Below the pieces are notes generated by a model that was not told the DNA's origin, did not search any database, and saw nothing but the letters and a program-made list of their open reading frames with translations. The position numbers were made by a program, and so were the translations under genes. Shown one piece after another: positions 36,301 through 48,017 of a stretch of 64,000 bases of DNA. Where the stretch lies: contig OZ025275.1 in assembly GCA_964019165.1 (NCBI GenBank), forward strand, positions 11,746,530 to 11,810,529, given 5' to 3'. Position 1 is the stretch's first letter; the number at the start of each line of letters is the position of its first letter. The stretch is from Mastigias papua (lineage: Eukaryota; Cnidaria; Scyphozoa; Rhizostomeae; Mastigiidae).

Positions 36301-39300
36301 ATTACCGCCTATTTACTCAGTATAACCTGCTTGCACAGAATCGGTACTAGAACAAGACTTCTCCAATCTGTTTATAGATACGCACTGCAAAAACAACCAC
36401 AGAATCAGACCATCTCAGACAGAACGAGCACCATGACAAACATTATGTACAGAATAGTAGTTTCAATGAAGGATTTCTGCCCATCAATTCATCTAACAAC
36501 AAAAAGTGAAATACGAGTATATCTTGAAATAAACCTCTCGGTATGATGATAAACCAGGTTGAAAATACCCCGATACGAAATATCAAAAGTTATTCCAATA
36601 AAACAATTAATCATTCGCAACCTCAGCTCTATTTCCTTGTTACTATGGTCACTGTGTGTGATATCTTATCGTAAATTTCTTTTGAGCTAAATTTCCAAAA
36701 GCGCTTCGGATATCAAGTGGTAACATGCAAAACTGGAAATCTGACAGTAGGCCTCCGCAATGAAGAATCTGATAAATGACATTACAGAAGTCTCTTTACT
36801 ACGTCCATTAAGACCTGGAATGGTTCTATCTGCTGTGAAGCAAGGAGAGATGTCGTGATCCAATTCATTCGAGAAAGCAAATGGAATACGAATGAAGAGA
36901 AGCGAATGAACACTGAAACTTAGCAAAATGTCCAACTTGAGTCCTCCCCGACAAGATTCCCAAGTTCTTCGCGTTTTCTTCGGGAAATGATGATTTAATG
37001 AAATGACCCTCACACAAAGTTGCACAAGGTGCATATGATGAAGAGCGAGACGCTTCGGATTTCAAAACGCGACAAAAAATACACCACCAGCAGGTCCATA
37101 TTGATCCAGATACCCTGTATCAGCTTTACATTTCAACGTGCCAGTTAGGCAAAAAAGATTAGCAATCACAATAATCTCTTCTATTTAAAAAGCTGTTTTA
37201 CATGCTCAGCGTTGCATATATACATATATATTTATCGGTCTGTGGGCTTCAAATCTCCAGTGAAAAGGAGCTCAGCAATTCCTTCAAGAAAGCTTCCCAA
37301 TCTACACTTTCGGGTTTCAAGTCGTTTTTCCGGCAACCTTTTCCTATAAGCGTTCTACAATGCTCCTCTACACGTCGAAGCAATTCAAAGACGAGACAGA
37401 CGCCTCTTGCTAAGAGATCAACCAATCAAATATTCAAGAGCTTTCTAAGAAGTAACAATAACACTGTAGACCTATAAAAATGTCTTCAATGAAAATGTTC
37501 CGTACTGTTGATTGCCAAAGCTGGAACACCTATTTATAGCAATGTGAGATTGTTTGGAAATAGCTTAAAATATTGCAGTTGCTATGGAATATCAACTGAC
37601 TGAAAATTCAATATTGTCATATTGCAGGTGGAATGCAAGCTTGTCAAATAAATGTTTTTGTGGAGGTTTACAGTAAAATCACACCTGATTAACCGTCAAC
37701 AATTAAACACGAAATGAAAAAAAAGTAACTAGGGAGAAATAGTGGCCAAAGTATAGAAGTTGCACATTTGAAAGGAGAAGTGAAAGTAGATAGCCTGTAC
37801 ATCAGTTAGCGAATCGCCAATGCAAATCGAGTATTCGACCGACCAGCCAATCAAAAAACCAATAATTCAACCAGCAAAACAATCATTGATTCCATCCACC
37901 GAATCAAATTATCCACATTATGCATCAAGGCGATACTTCATCCCTTCACATGGAATAAACCTCATGCTAACTGACTGAATTTTACACTAATTCCAAATAA
38001 AATAAGAACAATACATCATCCACTCCTTCACGCCGGTTGAGGGCCATATAAAAAGACAGAACGAATATAGTACGAGGCACCCTGCAAACCGGCTAGTTAT
38101 AACGCAAAATCATCAATTAATCGATTGCTCTTGTATCAAAATACGATTGATGGCAACCAAAAGGTTAATCAGTAAAACCAAAAATTAGTTAATCCACTCC
38201 CCCGTGAATCTCAAGAAGCAGTAATCGACAACTCCACTCATCCATAAATCAACTACCGCTAATCCTCGAAATGACTCCCCTCGAAAAAGTCCTCTCCAAT
38301 TACCCCCCATACTAGAGCAAAGAATTATTAATCAGCTCCTTTCCTTAATAAGTCCTCATCACAGAAAATGATGAAAACCTTGTAGTAGACTGACGTTTAT
38401 ATCTAGAGTGTTCACTTTCTCAATGAAATTTTATAGGGCAGATATCAGATAAGCCTCCCCCTTAGAATAGGCCCCTCATCTCGTAATTAGTCCATCTAAA
38501 AATACAAAACAGCAAGCTCCCAGAGGGCCAATTCAAGGACTAATAGTAAGTAGTAGAGCAGCTATTCTACTAACTCTGACAAAGCATTTCTCTGATGTGA
38601 TGAATGCCATTTGCCAAGAGACCTGGGCAAGTAGGGAAGCTTTGGCTTTCCTACCCTGAATAAAAATGACCTGCAAGGAATAAAATAAGCCAACAAAAGT
38701 AAGAAAAGCCTTTCTGGTGTAGGAGATACACCGCATAAATGTTTGCTCATGCCTTCCCTTTCCTACAAAGTGTCTTGAATAGTTAAATCGAACAAGCTTG
38801 CTAAAGTAATTTTGAAGGTTTAAACATAGATTAGTACGAGCCTTGGTTGCCTAACTACCAACAAGTACTTTTTCATATAAGCTGACTAAAACACAGAACA
38901 ATTTGTCTTCATTATGCGTGGATAGAGCGGGATGGGAATCATTAGTCCATCATTGTTACTATCCCTTACCGTTTACAAATGCGAAAATAAATATTTGAGT
39001 TAACACAAGAAAATACCGACTCAAATTTGTTCCATGTTTGAATAGTAACAGGTTGCTCTGTTACAACAAATATAAATATAAAGATTAATATTTCATCCAA
39101 TTGATTCTACCTCCTGGTTGCACATTCAAATAGATTGAAGGAAACAGTCAAGCAAATTTAATTTAAGAACTCCAGATGTGTTTGTATTTCCTGTCGACAC
39201 AGAGTGTTAGCATTATACGCTTTGGATAGTTCAATCTCTGAAGCCATAATAGTCATTTATTACTTCAAAAAGGTGAGATGTGCAAGTAAATGAAGAGTCA

Positions 39301-42300
39301 AGTCGGTATCTTGTGAGGATCAAATCCTTGTATTACCTACTACTGCAAAATAAAGAAAACTACACAAGAAAACATGAAAACACAGGGTCTTTATTCACAA
39401 TATAGCCAAACCAGCACAACCTCTTACAACAAGCGCAGAGAGCATTTGAAAGGTAGACGGGCACAATAGTTGAAGAGTACTCGGCCTACAATCTATAAGT
39501 TAAAAACCACACTCAATCATAACAAATTGTGTGTTAAAATAATGTACTGAATGAAAGTAAAGAATGACAGGGAGGATAATACAGAGTGTAGGAAAATCCC
39601 ACTTGTGCTATAGCAAATGACAAGGGAACTTTCAATATTTGAAACAAAATTCGGAACACATACCCCTAGTCACCCTCTCCCCCGATTTCTACGTCTCTTG
39701 ATCCGTTTCTTTGTGAAACATAAGTAATAGACAAAAAGTTTCGGGGTATTAATAAATTTCCTATACACCATATATCTATAGCCTACGACAAAATAGTGCG
39801 GAAAAAAGTGCAAATGAAACGTAAAAAGTATACACTAAAGCTCTCAAAACAAAATTCAGGCCAAATATGTTTAATGGCCTAAATAAGGCTTTCTGCTCAA
39901 TGGCTAACGCTTGCAAACAGAGGCTAGATTTTGTGACAAATTCTAGCTCGTAATAATTCAGACCAGGCTTACTGTACTAGCGAGGAAAAACTAGCAACTT
40001 TCCGATAGTATGGCTTCAGCTGTGGGAACACTTGAAAAATTTCCAAATTTTGATAAACAAAGAAGTTCTATCCTGCTGGCGTAAGTTATATTTTAAACTT
40101 TCTTAAACAAACAGCGGGCAGGACACGAATGAGTCTCAAGCATTCAAAAAGTGGAAATTCTTCACCAAGTATGCATCTGGTAGACGAACATTGTAGCTCT
40201 AGGAATACAAGATCCCCTTCCTCGAACACATACCAAAAATATAGTCAAGTGAACTATACTCAAATCATTTTCATTCGTTTCGAATGTCTAAAGAAGGCAC
40301 ATCCAATGAGTAAAAGGTTGCTCTATATATAATTATTGTACCTGTCAGGGTGGGAATGGACACTGGGTCATCGAAACCCCTACCATAACAAGCACTTAAA
40401 TTTAGTTTATGACTTGCAATCAATGTCCGGGAAAAATATACGTGAGTGAGAAAGTTAGAAGTTAGAGTTTAGGAGACAGCAAGTGCAAGGCGCTTTATCT
40501 CATACCCATACAGCGGAGATAAAAGTGATGAGCTATAGGTGATTTGTCAGTGGATAGGCCGCTCGCTGGCTGTGCAGAAGCTCGATATAACAGTATTTAA
40601 ATTTCCCGACAGTTTCAGAAGTTTTTCCCGCCATAGTTTAGAAACTGCTTACCCAAGAGCAAATGGCGTCCTCTACCAATACAAGGAGAATATAGGGAAT
40701 AAAGAAAGAAATTACTCTCCCATCTCTTAAAGTTAACTACACAAGGTCCACTCTAACAGAAATTTCTCACCGTATGGACAGTAATCGACCAAATCTTTAG
40801 AATATTCTTTTGTAGAGAACAAATTCAAACAAATAAATAAATCTAAGACATAAAGGTCAAATTTGCTCCTTAACTGAACAAGTCTACATGAATACTAACA
40901 GGATGCTTGCATAAAGTCGATGTGGCTGCTATCTGCTTTTCAGCTAAAGGATGAAAAGAAGCTGCTATAGAGTGCAACAGACAGACTGTGCAGACGGACT
41001 ATGCCACCAAACAATAAGGTGCTTGGGAAACACCATATGAAACAACAAATGGATGTGCGGTAGCTGGCCTAACTGATTGACAACATATACATGATACCTC
41101 TTGCCATACTAACGTCAGAGTGATTCGTTCTATCAATTTTATTGTTGTGTGTACAACATTTCTAAAGAAGATGGTCATTCATTTGCTTGCGATCAATCTC
41201 CAGAGTAATAACAGCAACAAGCACAGCTGCTGATTATACTAAAACATGAGCAAAAGAAAGCCCAACAAATTACTTTGTGCACTATAGGATGCATGTTAGA
41301 TAGGAGATCTATTCTACACAGTTGGCTCTGCAGAAAGACTAGTCAGGTCCTCTCCTCTATGTATCTATCGACAGTAGAATACCATTATGTCAGACTCTCA
41401 AGGGAGACATGAAATTGGTCCGAGTTAACCGAGTCTCTGAATAAGCTGGAGTGAATCCAAGGGGGATGAGAAATCAGTCTGACTAAGCGAAAGTCCGACT
41501 TATCCAGGGTACGACTTAACGGGATTAAACTGTATTCAGTGCTAAGCCTATGTAACCATTTCTTCCTGCTTGGAAAGTGAATATGTACCCAAGATACTGC
41601 CTAAGACAGGCTACAAGCCACTCAGTTCTCTGTCAATGGTCTTATCTATCAATCTATAAGGAGACATCAAAATATCAAATGAACTAATGACAAGCAATCC
41701 ATTATCACTGGCAAAAGAGAACAAATACCAACCGTACCTGTGATAATCTGCATCAATAACCATATGATCATCGTATGCCTCGTGCAATCGAGCTGCTAAA
41801 TTGTCCTTTTTGTCCATTACTAATTGCAAGTGATTGCAAAGGTCCTCCAATAGTGATAACAAGGAATCTAAAACAAGACAATTTGTCTGTCATGATGGCA
41901 AGGCCTACAATGTTGGTCGACAGAAAAGAGGAAGGCATGTGCTTAGATATATACGAATGTATATGTATAGTAGGGTCCACGGGTCGGCTTTAAAAGTAGG
42001 AGGCAAGCTACATACACAAAGCTTACTATATTGCCCAGTACTCTGAAGAGAAGTGAGTTGGATTACGACCCAAACTTCAGGGCAAAGTGCGAAAAACAAA
42101 GAATAGGGGTCTAACGGTGAAGCCACTAGAAAAAGTTTTAGCACAATACCCTTTAAATAGTGGGGAGACATCTTTGGTGAATATTGAGATATGCCCATTT
42201 TAGATAGAAAATGGCAGACAAGACTCATAGTCATGTCAGAAACTTCAATAAGTACTATATGACATTTTCGGACAACCCAAGTTACAACATTCTCAAAAAT

Positions 42301-43561
42301 TGGGGGAGGGCATGTCGCATTGTTGAGTTTCTAACTTTCTTTTCGTGAGGATGTGTTTTCAAATGTGATACATCTACTCGATGAAGGCTTTTAAACAACA
42401 AAATCATGTGAGGATACGCCACAAACAATGACATAGATTTCACAAATAATGGGTGCTGATACACTTCAAACTGGACAATCACAATTTTGAATGATTTATT
42501 TTCTACATAAAAACTGAAACGAAATTAATCATTGCTCATTTTAGACAGGACTGAGAGGAGAGCGAATCGAATTGTCATTAGTGTCTTGGGAACGAGATAT
42601 TTTCGGAGTGAGGCCATTTTATGTGCGCAAATTTCACTTGTTATTTTTGCACATGTATTTCTCATTACAAACATTACTAATTACAATAGAGATTTACTTA
42701 ATGATTCTGCATCTGTGAGATCTGCTGTACTGCTCAGTGTAGTTATCCACTGAATGTCTTGTTGAAGCTAAGAAGAGGTGAGAATTATGCAAGAAACTGA
42801 TAAAATTCTATGAGAAAAATAGAGATGATGCGTAATTAATTATCAGGCATTACATATAACAAAACAAATTAATATATTTTTCTGCTATCATATTTACTCT
42901 GGTAAGCTTTCACTGAAGTGTATTGAACAGTAGACATTTGATACTGATCAGCAAATATCCCTGGTAACAGATGGTTCTGTTAATTGCTAGCAATTTTTAT
43001 ACCAAAAGAAACCCTCAAGTCAGGCCACAACAGGAATAAATACAAAACAGTGTAGCAAATCACACAACCTCTTCAATCTAGGTATGTTATGGTGTGATGT
43101 GGTGTGCAATATGATATCTAATAGAATAGAAGTTCCATGTGCACACCATTTGTGTATATATGATAAAACAGGGCCTTTCCTCATAGGGGTGTAACTGAAA
43201 TTGCTATTTGGCAAGATCAGTTAAGGCTGAAGGGCCACTTCTCAATCTTATTTTGAAATTGAAATGAAATGAAGAAATATGCATAAAATCACAATATAAG
43301 TTTGAACACGGCACAACATCATGAATAATAACCAACCTTATTAAATCTCTCATCTAGATCTGATAGTTTTTTCAAGGATCTAATCTGTACTAAAGAAGCA
43401 CAATTCTCCACACTATCCTCCCCTTTCTCCCTTTGATATGCATCATCAGTTAGAAGCCCTTTGTATGAAGCATTGTCAGCCAGTCGTAAGGCTCTTTGTA
43501 GTCCACCAACAGAAATATATGTACCACCAGTAGCCCATGGATTTTCTTGTAGTGATGACAT
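27315..43561 (-). CDS. HAUS2: HAUS augmin-like complex subunit 2 homologue
   Basis: Augmin recruits gamma-tubulin to spindle microtubules so that new microtubules branch from old ones; HAUS2 is one of its eight subunits. Coding exons, minus strand: 43561-43337, 42767-42698, 41867-41738, 34266-34204, 29372-29264, 27461-27315. All have AG/GT borders and matching phases, giving 247 residues (human about 235). Diagnostic features are ENPW near the N-terminus, a mid-protein segment LLEDLCNHLQLVMDKKDNLA with ...DADYHRY, where human has PIEAVYHRY, and FPDLAKQLGSL, where human has IPHLAANLKKM. The spacing between the last two blocks is also equal. The C-terminal half is coiled coil. The first coding exon has an acceptor at 43587-43588, so a 5' UTR exon exists; a good donor at 44930 would place its end at 44931. 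Similarity is moderate and recalled from memory, so the subunit call is strong but not certain. Confidence 0.82.
28626..29180. repeat. Triplet microsatellites around a retroelement-like 3' end
   Basis: ATG/ATC triplet arrays at 28626-28735 and 29095-29175. Between them, about 28740-29037 is a GC-richer segment ending CCCATGAGGGGCGTAACGGG followed by an (AAG)n tail at 29045-29075. That looks like the 3' end of a retroelement, but I cannot name it. In HAUS2 intron 5. Confidence 0.5.
29373..34203. other. HAUS2 intron 4, mostly unannotated
   Basis: AT-rich intron with a C-run at 30462-30477 and one palindromic MITE (33218-33408). Several open stretches of 60-110 codons have no recognisable product and no good splice signals. 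Confidence 0.5.
33218..33408. mobile_element. Palindromic MITE, 'CCCAACCTAA' family copy B
   Basis: Inverted arms with GGTCTATTTTCTCCCAACCT followed by AATTGACCAATCATCATG, and the complement on the right. The outer ends (AGCATAGCAGCCAA / CATTTGCAGCTAT) are more diverged than in copy A. Confidence 0.8.
34655..34770. repeat. Interspersed repeat shared with 17045-17170
   Basis: Shares GCGTACAATAAAATATG, TGATATGATA and a CT(A/G)GAAAT(C/T)(T/C)CCCA stretch with 17045-17170. It lies just downstream (minus strand) of the GPCR gene, possibly in its 3' UTR. Confidence 0.55.
34936..35931 (-). CDS. Rhodopsin-like (class A) GPCR, intronless, nested in HAUS2 intron 3
   Basis: A 331-residue seven-helix receptor for an unknown ligand, expected in the plasma membrane. 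Hydrophobic segments: TM1 33-57 (with AN at the 1.50 site), TM2 68-92 (NVSDL), TM3 about 104-126 ending in DRY at 127-129, TM4 150-170, TM5 180-202, TM6 about 232-255 (LYLPYN replaces CWxP), TM7 268-293. The TM7 NPxxY motif is replaced by NAAINAVIFG. C100 is the usual TM3 cysteine, but the short loop between TM4 and TM5 has no cysteine partner. That combination is known from the melanocortin/adenosine/cannabinoid-type group, so a MECA-like orphan receptor is possible. N-glycosylation sites NAT and NIT lie in the N-terminus. The start is the first in-frame ATG. Same strand as HAUS2, within its third intron. It may be transcribed on its own. Confidence 0.92.
   Translation of the reverse strand: MANATATNITASHPYYCASLWPLDMPWSHLTAWAVVTGILSPITIIANSTLIYGLLKTQQLTTITNKFILIMNVSDLCTGLFVLPLIVVMVCLKDTIRSCAFELFMQYIAFVLAYFSFFMLMSISVDRYIHVTKLNKYNQFMNGFRMKLVTVVSFVCSALIGYIAIAFPAFWLQVTLNLSDLAGVSLMFFLYSLVFRKIAVHTEKFRKMLEELGTNESTSRETKKEVSATKTIRFVLGALLVLYLPYNICSAAWSYYKFNKKVNPPLFLNAMAYWSYIIVFSNAAINAVIFGYGNSVVRKFIFSKFCRVDNEVFPLTITSTVRPSDTLPVS
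35932..38261. other. HAUS2 intron 3, region upstream of the GPCR
   Basis: No gene recognised. On the minus strand about 37404-37235 is an open stretch with a possible acceptor (ATCTCTTAG) that reads like a helical protein end (FELLRRVEEH ... ELLSSFSLEI, stop). Its phase does not fit HAUS2, so I leave it unassigned. Confidence 0.3.
38262..38548. mobile_element. MITE, 'AAGTCC' family copy 3
   Basis: Left end CTAATCCTCGAAATGACTCC. The right end complements to TACTATTAGTCCTTGAATTG. AATAAGTCC-like units are inside. About 290 bp, in HAUS2 intron 3. Confidence 0.6.
38549..41737. other. HAUS2 intron 3, 5' part
   Basis: AT-rich and without a recognised gene. On the plus strand at 40009 a short ORF starts MASAVGTLEKFPNFDKQRSS and meets a GTAAGT at 40080. 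It could be a first exon of an unknown gene, but no continuation with plausible intron size was found. Confidence 0.3.
43215..43275 (+). mobile_element. LINE 3' tail fragment
   Basis: GGCTGAAGGGCCACTTCTCA followed by GAAATTGAAATGAAATGAAG. This matches the tail at 44741-44780 (CTGAAGGGCAACCC ... AAATGAAATGAAA), a CR1/L2-like terminal repeat. It lies in HAUS2 intron 1. Confidence 0.5.
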
Positions 43562-44399
43562 TTAGCTGATGCTGTCCTCAGAGCTCCTAAACAAAAGAAC
43601 ATTTGCATAAAGATAAAATAAGTTTCTAAAGTTGGCTAACAATATTTGAATAAGAGATAGCCACAAAATTCTACTTAGTTCTCTGCTCTTAAAAAGCCCC
43701 AATTTGGGGGTATAGTACCCCTAACACCCCTTGGCCTCCAATATGTCCATCTAGGATTAGACAATTGTTTCTTAAACTAGATTTAGTTGCCTTCAATCCT
43801 CAGTCTCCATTCTTGGAATGAGTGTGGAATATCTTAGCCATGCAACTTTAACTGCTCTAGCTGTATATAGGGGACAACTTGACAAAGCCCTATAAGTGCC
43901 TACTCACAGTAATTACAAAAAGGTTGCATCAAGTCAAATGTCCTGAATTCATGTAGCTCCAAGAAAAAGCATTGCATCACTGGGAGGATGGGAACTAACA
44001 AAGCCCTCCACATTTTCCAATATATTGGTACATCCTCTTTATTTAAATGTTCATTATAGATTTTCCCGGATGGGTAAAAGAGCATTTTACTATTCAGTAA
44101 CATTTTAGTTTAGGGGATACCTTTTAACCATTCTAGAGGCTAAAATTATCTCCCAAGTGGGAATCAACCATGGTGGGTCCCCAGCATATCTAAGCAAAGT
44201 TCCCAGTCTACCAAATATAACTTTCTGGTGGCATCCATGTACCAGGCTGCAGTGCTTGGCAAGTGCACACTGAAGATTTTTTTCTCAAATGACACTGCAC
44301 ATCCAGAAATAGGTGCAGCAGGGCCTGGTGTAATTGTTTAATTTGAACTTCATAGATAATATTTTCCAGCTGTTACAATGATAATAACTAAAGTAAACA

Positions 44400-44785
44400 C
44401 TACTCTGATGTTTGTACTGTTTGATGCATACTTTTTCATTTCATATTTGTTTCACAACCTCCAAAATACTGTAACAGACCTGAGACTGCCCAATAAAAAA
44501 CCAACAAATGGGCAAAAATGCTTTTCCTCCTATAGAGGAGCAAAGTTGTGGAATAATCTCACTGCTGAATCTAAGCAGACATCAACACTGAGTAAAATTA
44601 AGTACTCTTTATCTCAGTGATTGTCTTTTTTAAACATTGCATGTAGGTGTAAAATAGGGTTCTTATTGATTACAGTTAGGTTTTTAGGTATCAATTATTT
44701 TGCAACTTGTACATTTTTACTTAAAGGGTCCTTGAAAATCAGCTCTGCTGAAGGGCAACCCTTTTATCAAATGAAATGAAAACCC
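44400..44785 (+). mobile_element. LINE 3' fragment (ORF end plus AAATG tail)
   Basis: Open frame with LRLPNKKPTNGQKCFSSYRG then AKLWNNL, ending in ...KIKYSLSQ and a stop at 44618. This is the usual C-terminal end of CR1/L2-type ORF2. The 3' tail ends in AAATGAAATGAAAA. Lies between the HAUS2 first coding exon and its putative 5' UTR exon. Confidence 0.7.
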
Positions 44786-44930
44786 TTAGAGTGCATACCT
44801 GAAACCAAGAGCACACTTACACACCTCATATTTTGCTTGTGCACACTTGCGATCTCGTCGAAAAAGGCCAAACTCTGCAGTCTAGGTCTTGCAGAAACAC
44901 ACGTCGAAAGTTATCTAAGCATGAACTTAC

Positions 44931-45539
44931 CGTTCCAAAATAAAAAAATCAAAACTGGTTTAAGCCATAGTTTGACTTGTTGTATGTGAGGGCAAACACT
45001 TCTACAGCTCAACAGATAAGAGAATGACTATATGAGATTGCAAAGAATTGTATCAAAAAACGCAAGTTAAACCATTATATATTGCACAAAGCACACAAAT
45101 GAGCGGATAAGTAGGAGTTATTATAACCCCTAGGATCAAAAAGTTCGCGGGTTAAGACTTTCCCGCGCATTTAATTTTATACTGGTGGTTAGGCCGTGGA
45201 AGACGAAATAGAATTTTACTCTCATGGTCAAGAGGTATAAGTATATGAAAATTTCTTTGTCAAGATAATATCGATCTAGAACTATCAATGAAATATCCAA
45301 ATAGTAAGATTTACATTGTAATATTTTACTCACAATAATATAATGAAGCTCTTTACTCTGATTCCATCGTTCTGGCGTCGTAAAAGTTTCTGGTAATGCC
45401 TGATATTGAGGTGAATTGGATTTCCACCCTTTTCTCTACACTACCACCTTTAAATAACAATCTTTGAACATGTGCTGATGGCAGAAGTCCGTGCTGTCTG
45501 TCATTCATACGGTAATAAATTTAGACCAGTTGGAAAAAT
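44931..45539. promoter_or_regulatory. Divergent HAUS2-SUMF1 promoter region
   Basis: HAUS2 is transcribed leftward (putative 5' UTR exon ending at the donor at 44930) and SUMF1 rightward (ATG at 45540). At most about 600 bp separates them, so the region probably works as a shared bidirectional promoter. No TATA box stands out on either strand. An alternative HAUS2 donor, GTGAGT, lies near 45331. Confidence 0.45.
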
Positions 45540-47926
45540 ATGAAGTTAGAGCTTATACTGTTAATCAATGTGATATTTTTGCCGCGTTACACCGCGCACA
45601 TCTCGAGCAGTAAAATACATAACGAAAAGAAATGTTGTGGAACTGATAGAGAGTCTGTGCTTATAGGAAAAGAAGACCAAGACAGTAGCAATAGAGGTGG
45701 TAGCAAAGAAAATCATAAACCCAAGTGTGAAAATGAAAAGCAAACCATAGAATCCAAATATACTCAGGACAAAAATGAACGAACAGATAACAGATTTGTT
45801 CTTATCAAAGGCGGAGACTTCTGGATAGGCACTGATAAGCCCTTCATTCCCCAGGATGGGGAAAGTCCTGCTAGAAAGGTGTATCTAGATGACTTTCATA
45901 TCAATGAATTTGAAGTCAGTAATGAGGAATTTTCACTATTTGTTCAAGAAAGCAAATATACGACAGAGGTAAATATCAACAGTGGCCTATTTTGCTTAAT
46001 CACACAGTACCCTTGGAATTGTTTGACATTCATATAACATGACATTTCGTTCTACTGCACACAGTTTTATTGTATTTATGTAGCCTATTTATGTAGTACA
46101 TATTCAACAAAGCTTACAGAGATTTGTTAATACAACACACCTTTCCCTGATTAAGCATAATGTTGTTGCTACACTGTTGCAATGCAGTTAGTACTATATT
46201 ATAAATTGCCATTTACCATTCAATTGTCACTCATATTCTCAGGTCCATTTTGCTGAAGATGATGCTAGTTAAAACTGTTGATAATCTTAACCTGTATTTC
46301 TATATTCATTTTTATCATTTCCCTGCTCAACCTGTTTGTCTATAAATAAGTATGTTGTCATATGATAAAATCACTGTTTGTCCTTTTAGGCAGAGAAGTT
46401 TGGTAAATCATTTGTCCCAGAATTTCTTCTCAGTGAAGATACAAAAAGCAACATCACACAAGCAGTAAGTTGGTATATTATATGTATATATATCTACATA
46501 TGTTCATGTAATATACTCATCTTTTAATTCTCCTTTTTGATATGCCTATGTTAAATAATGTTTGAAAATTACTGCTAGGAACTTCCTGATATTTTTTCAA
46601 ATTTGGCATTTCAGCACACAATCCAGTAAGAGACCTTTGCCTTTTCATACAGGTTTATGCTGCTCCATGGTGGCTACCAGTAGAGGGAGCTTCTTGGAAA
46701 CACCCTGAAGGACCAGACAGTAATATACTGGAAAGGTTCTAAGCACATCTATTCAGATAATATCTTTATTCCTTTTAGTATTGTTTAAAGTAGGCATTGT
46801 ATTTTCTTCTGATAGAAGCATAGATTAAAGCTGAAATATGATACTGATATGATCAGTCTTCCTGTGATGCATTGATTCTTCTTATCAGTTTTCCAAGCCA
46901 TGTTTGAGTATAGAGCTCTGTATCACTAATCAGTATAGTTTTGACAGATTCCTAGTAACACATTAAGCATTATAGTTCCCTTTCTGATGTCTTGTTATGA
47001 AATACAGTAATACCTATACTTTTACAGAATGCACCATCCAGTGGTTCATATTTCATGGAATGATGCTATGGACTTTTGTGCATGGAAGCATGGAAGATTA
47101 CCAACAGAAGCAGAATGGGAAGTAGCAGCAAGAGGTGGCAAGGAGAATAGGTTGAAATGAGTTTGAAACTTCTTTCAATGTCCATCATTTAGGTTATTGA
47201 AAGCTTTTGCTATATAAATAAGCAGGTATTTGAGAATCAGAGTATGGTACACATATGGAAGCTAATTATAAAAAAGAGGAATTGCACTACATCAGAAATC
47301 CTTCGTAGCTGGCATAGTTTTATGCATAAGGTACTGTTGATTTTCAAAGATTTTAGTAGAATTTATTCACAAGACTAACTAAACCTCAACAGAGAATGGT
47401 AAAAGATTTATGTATATAATCTTGTGTCATAAAATGTAGTTTAGGCCCATGTGTCATCTATATTTAACTTTCAGGTGCTATTGGGTACTACAGGATCATC
47501 CTAACTTTCATGACCTTTTCTGGAGTTTTCCTCTTTAGCAAAGATTGTCACAGCAAGACAATTGTAGTATAGTTTCTCCCAACATGGCCACTAGAGGCTG
47601 ATGAGATCTATTCTCTCCCAACCTAATTTACCAATCATCATGAAGGATTCTCACCACACATATGCTCCACAGTTCTCCCCCAGCTACTTTAGGTCCATTT
47701 TCCATGCAGATTTGTCGGCTAGGTTGGGAAAAAGCAGATCTGATTAGAGGTCTCACAATTTGGCAGCGATGCTGTTTTTCCCATATTCTCTCCCACTCAT
47801 GCTTGAAAACGTAACAGTATTGTTATGTTTATTGGAGTATAATGAAAATTTTGGTAAGAAATGTTGCTCTTTAGCCACCTCTTTTATCACAATACCCATT
47901 CTCATTTAGCTGAGAGACTGTGAAAA

Positions 47927-48017
<91 letters not shown>

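Noticed and set aside
38545..38671. Minus-strand open stretch after a TTGCAG as a HAUS2 exon
   Set aside because: Neither its phase nor its sequence fits between the HAUS2 exons. The exon at 34204-34266 fits both phase and length.
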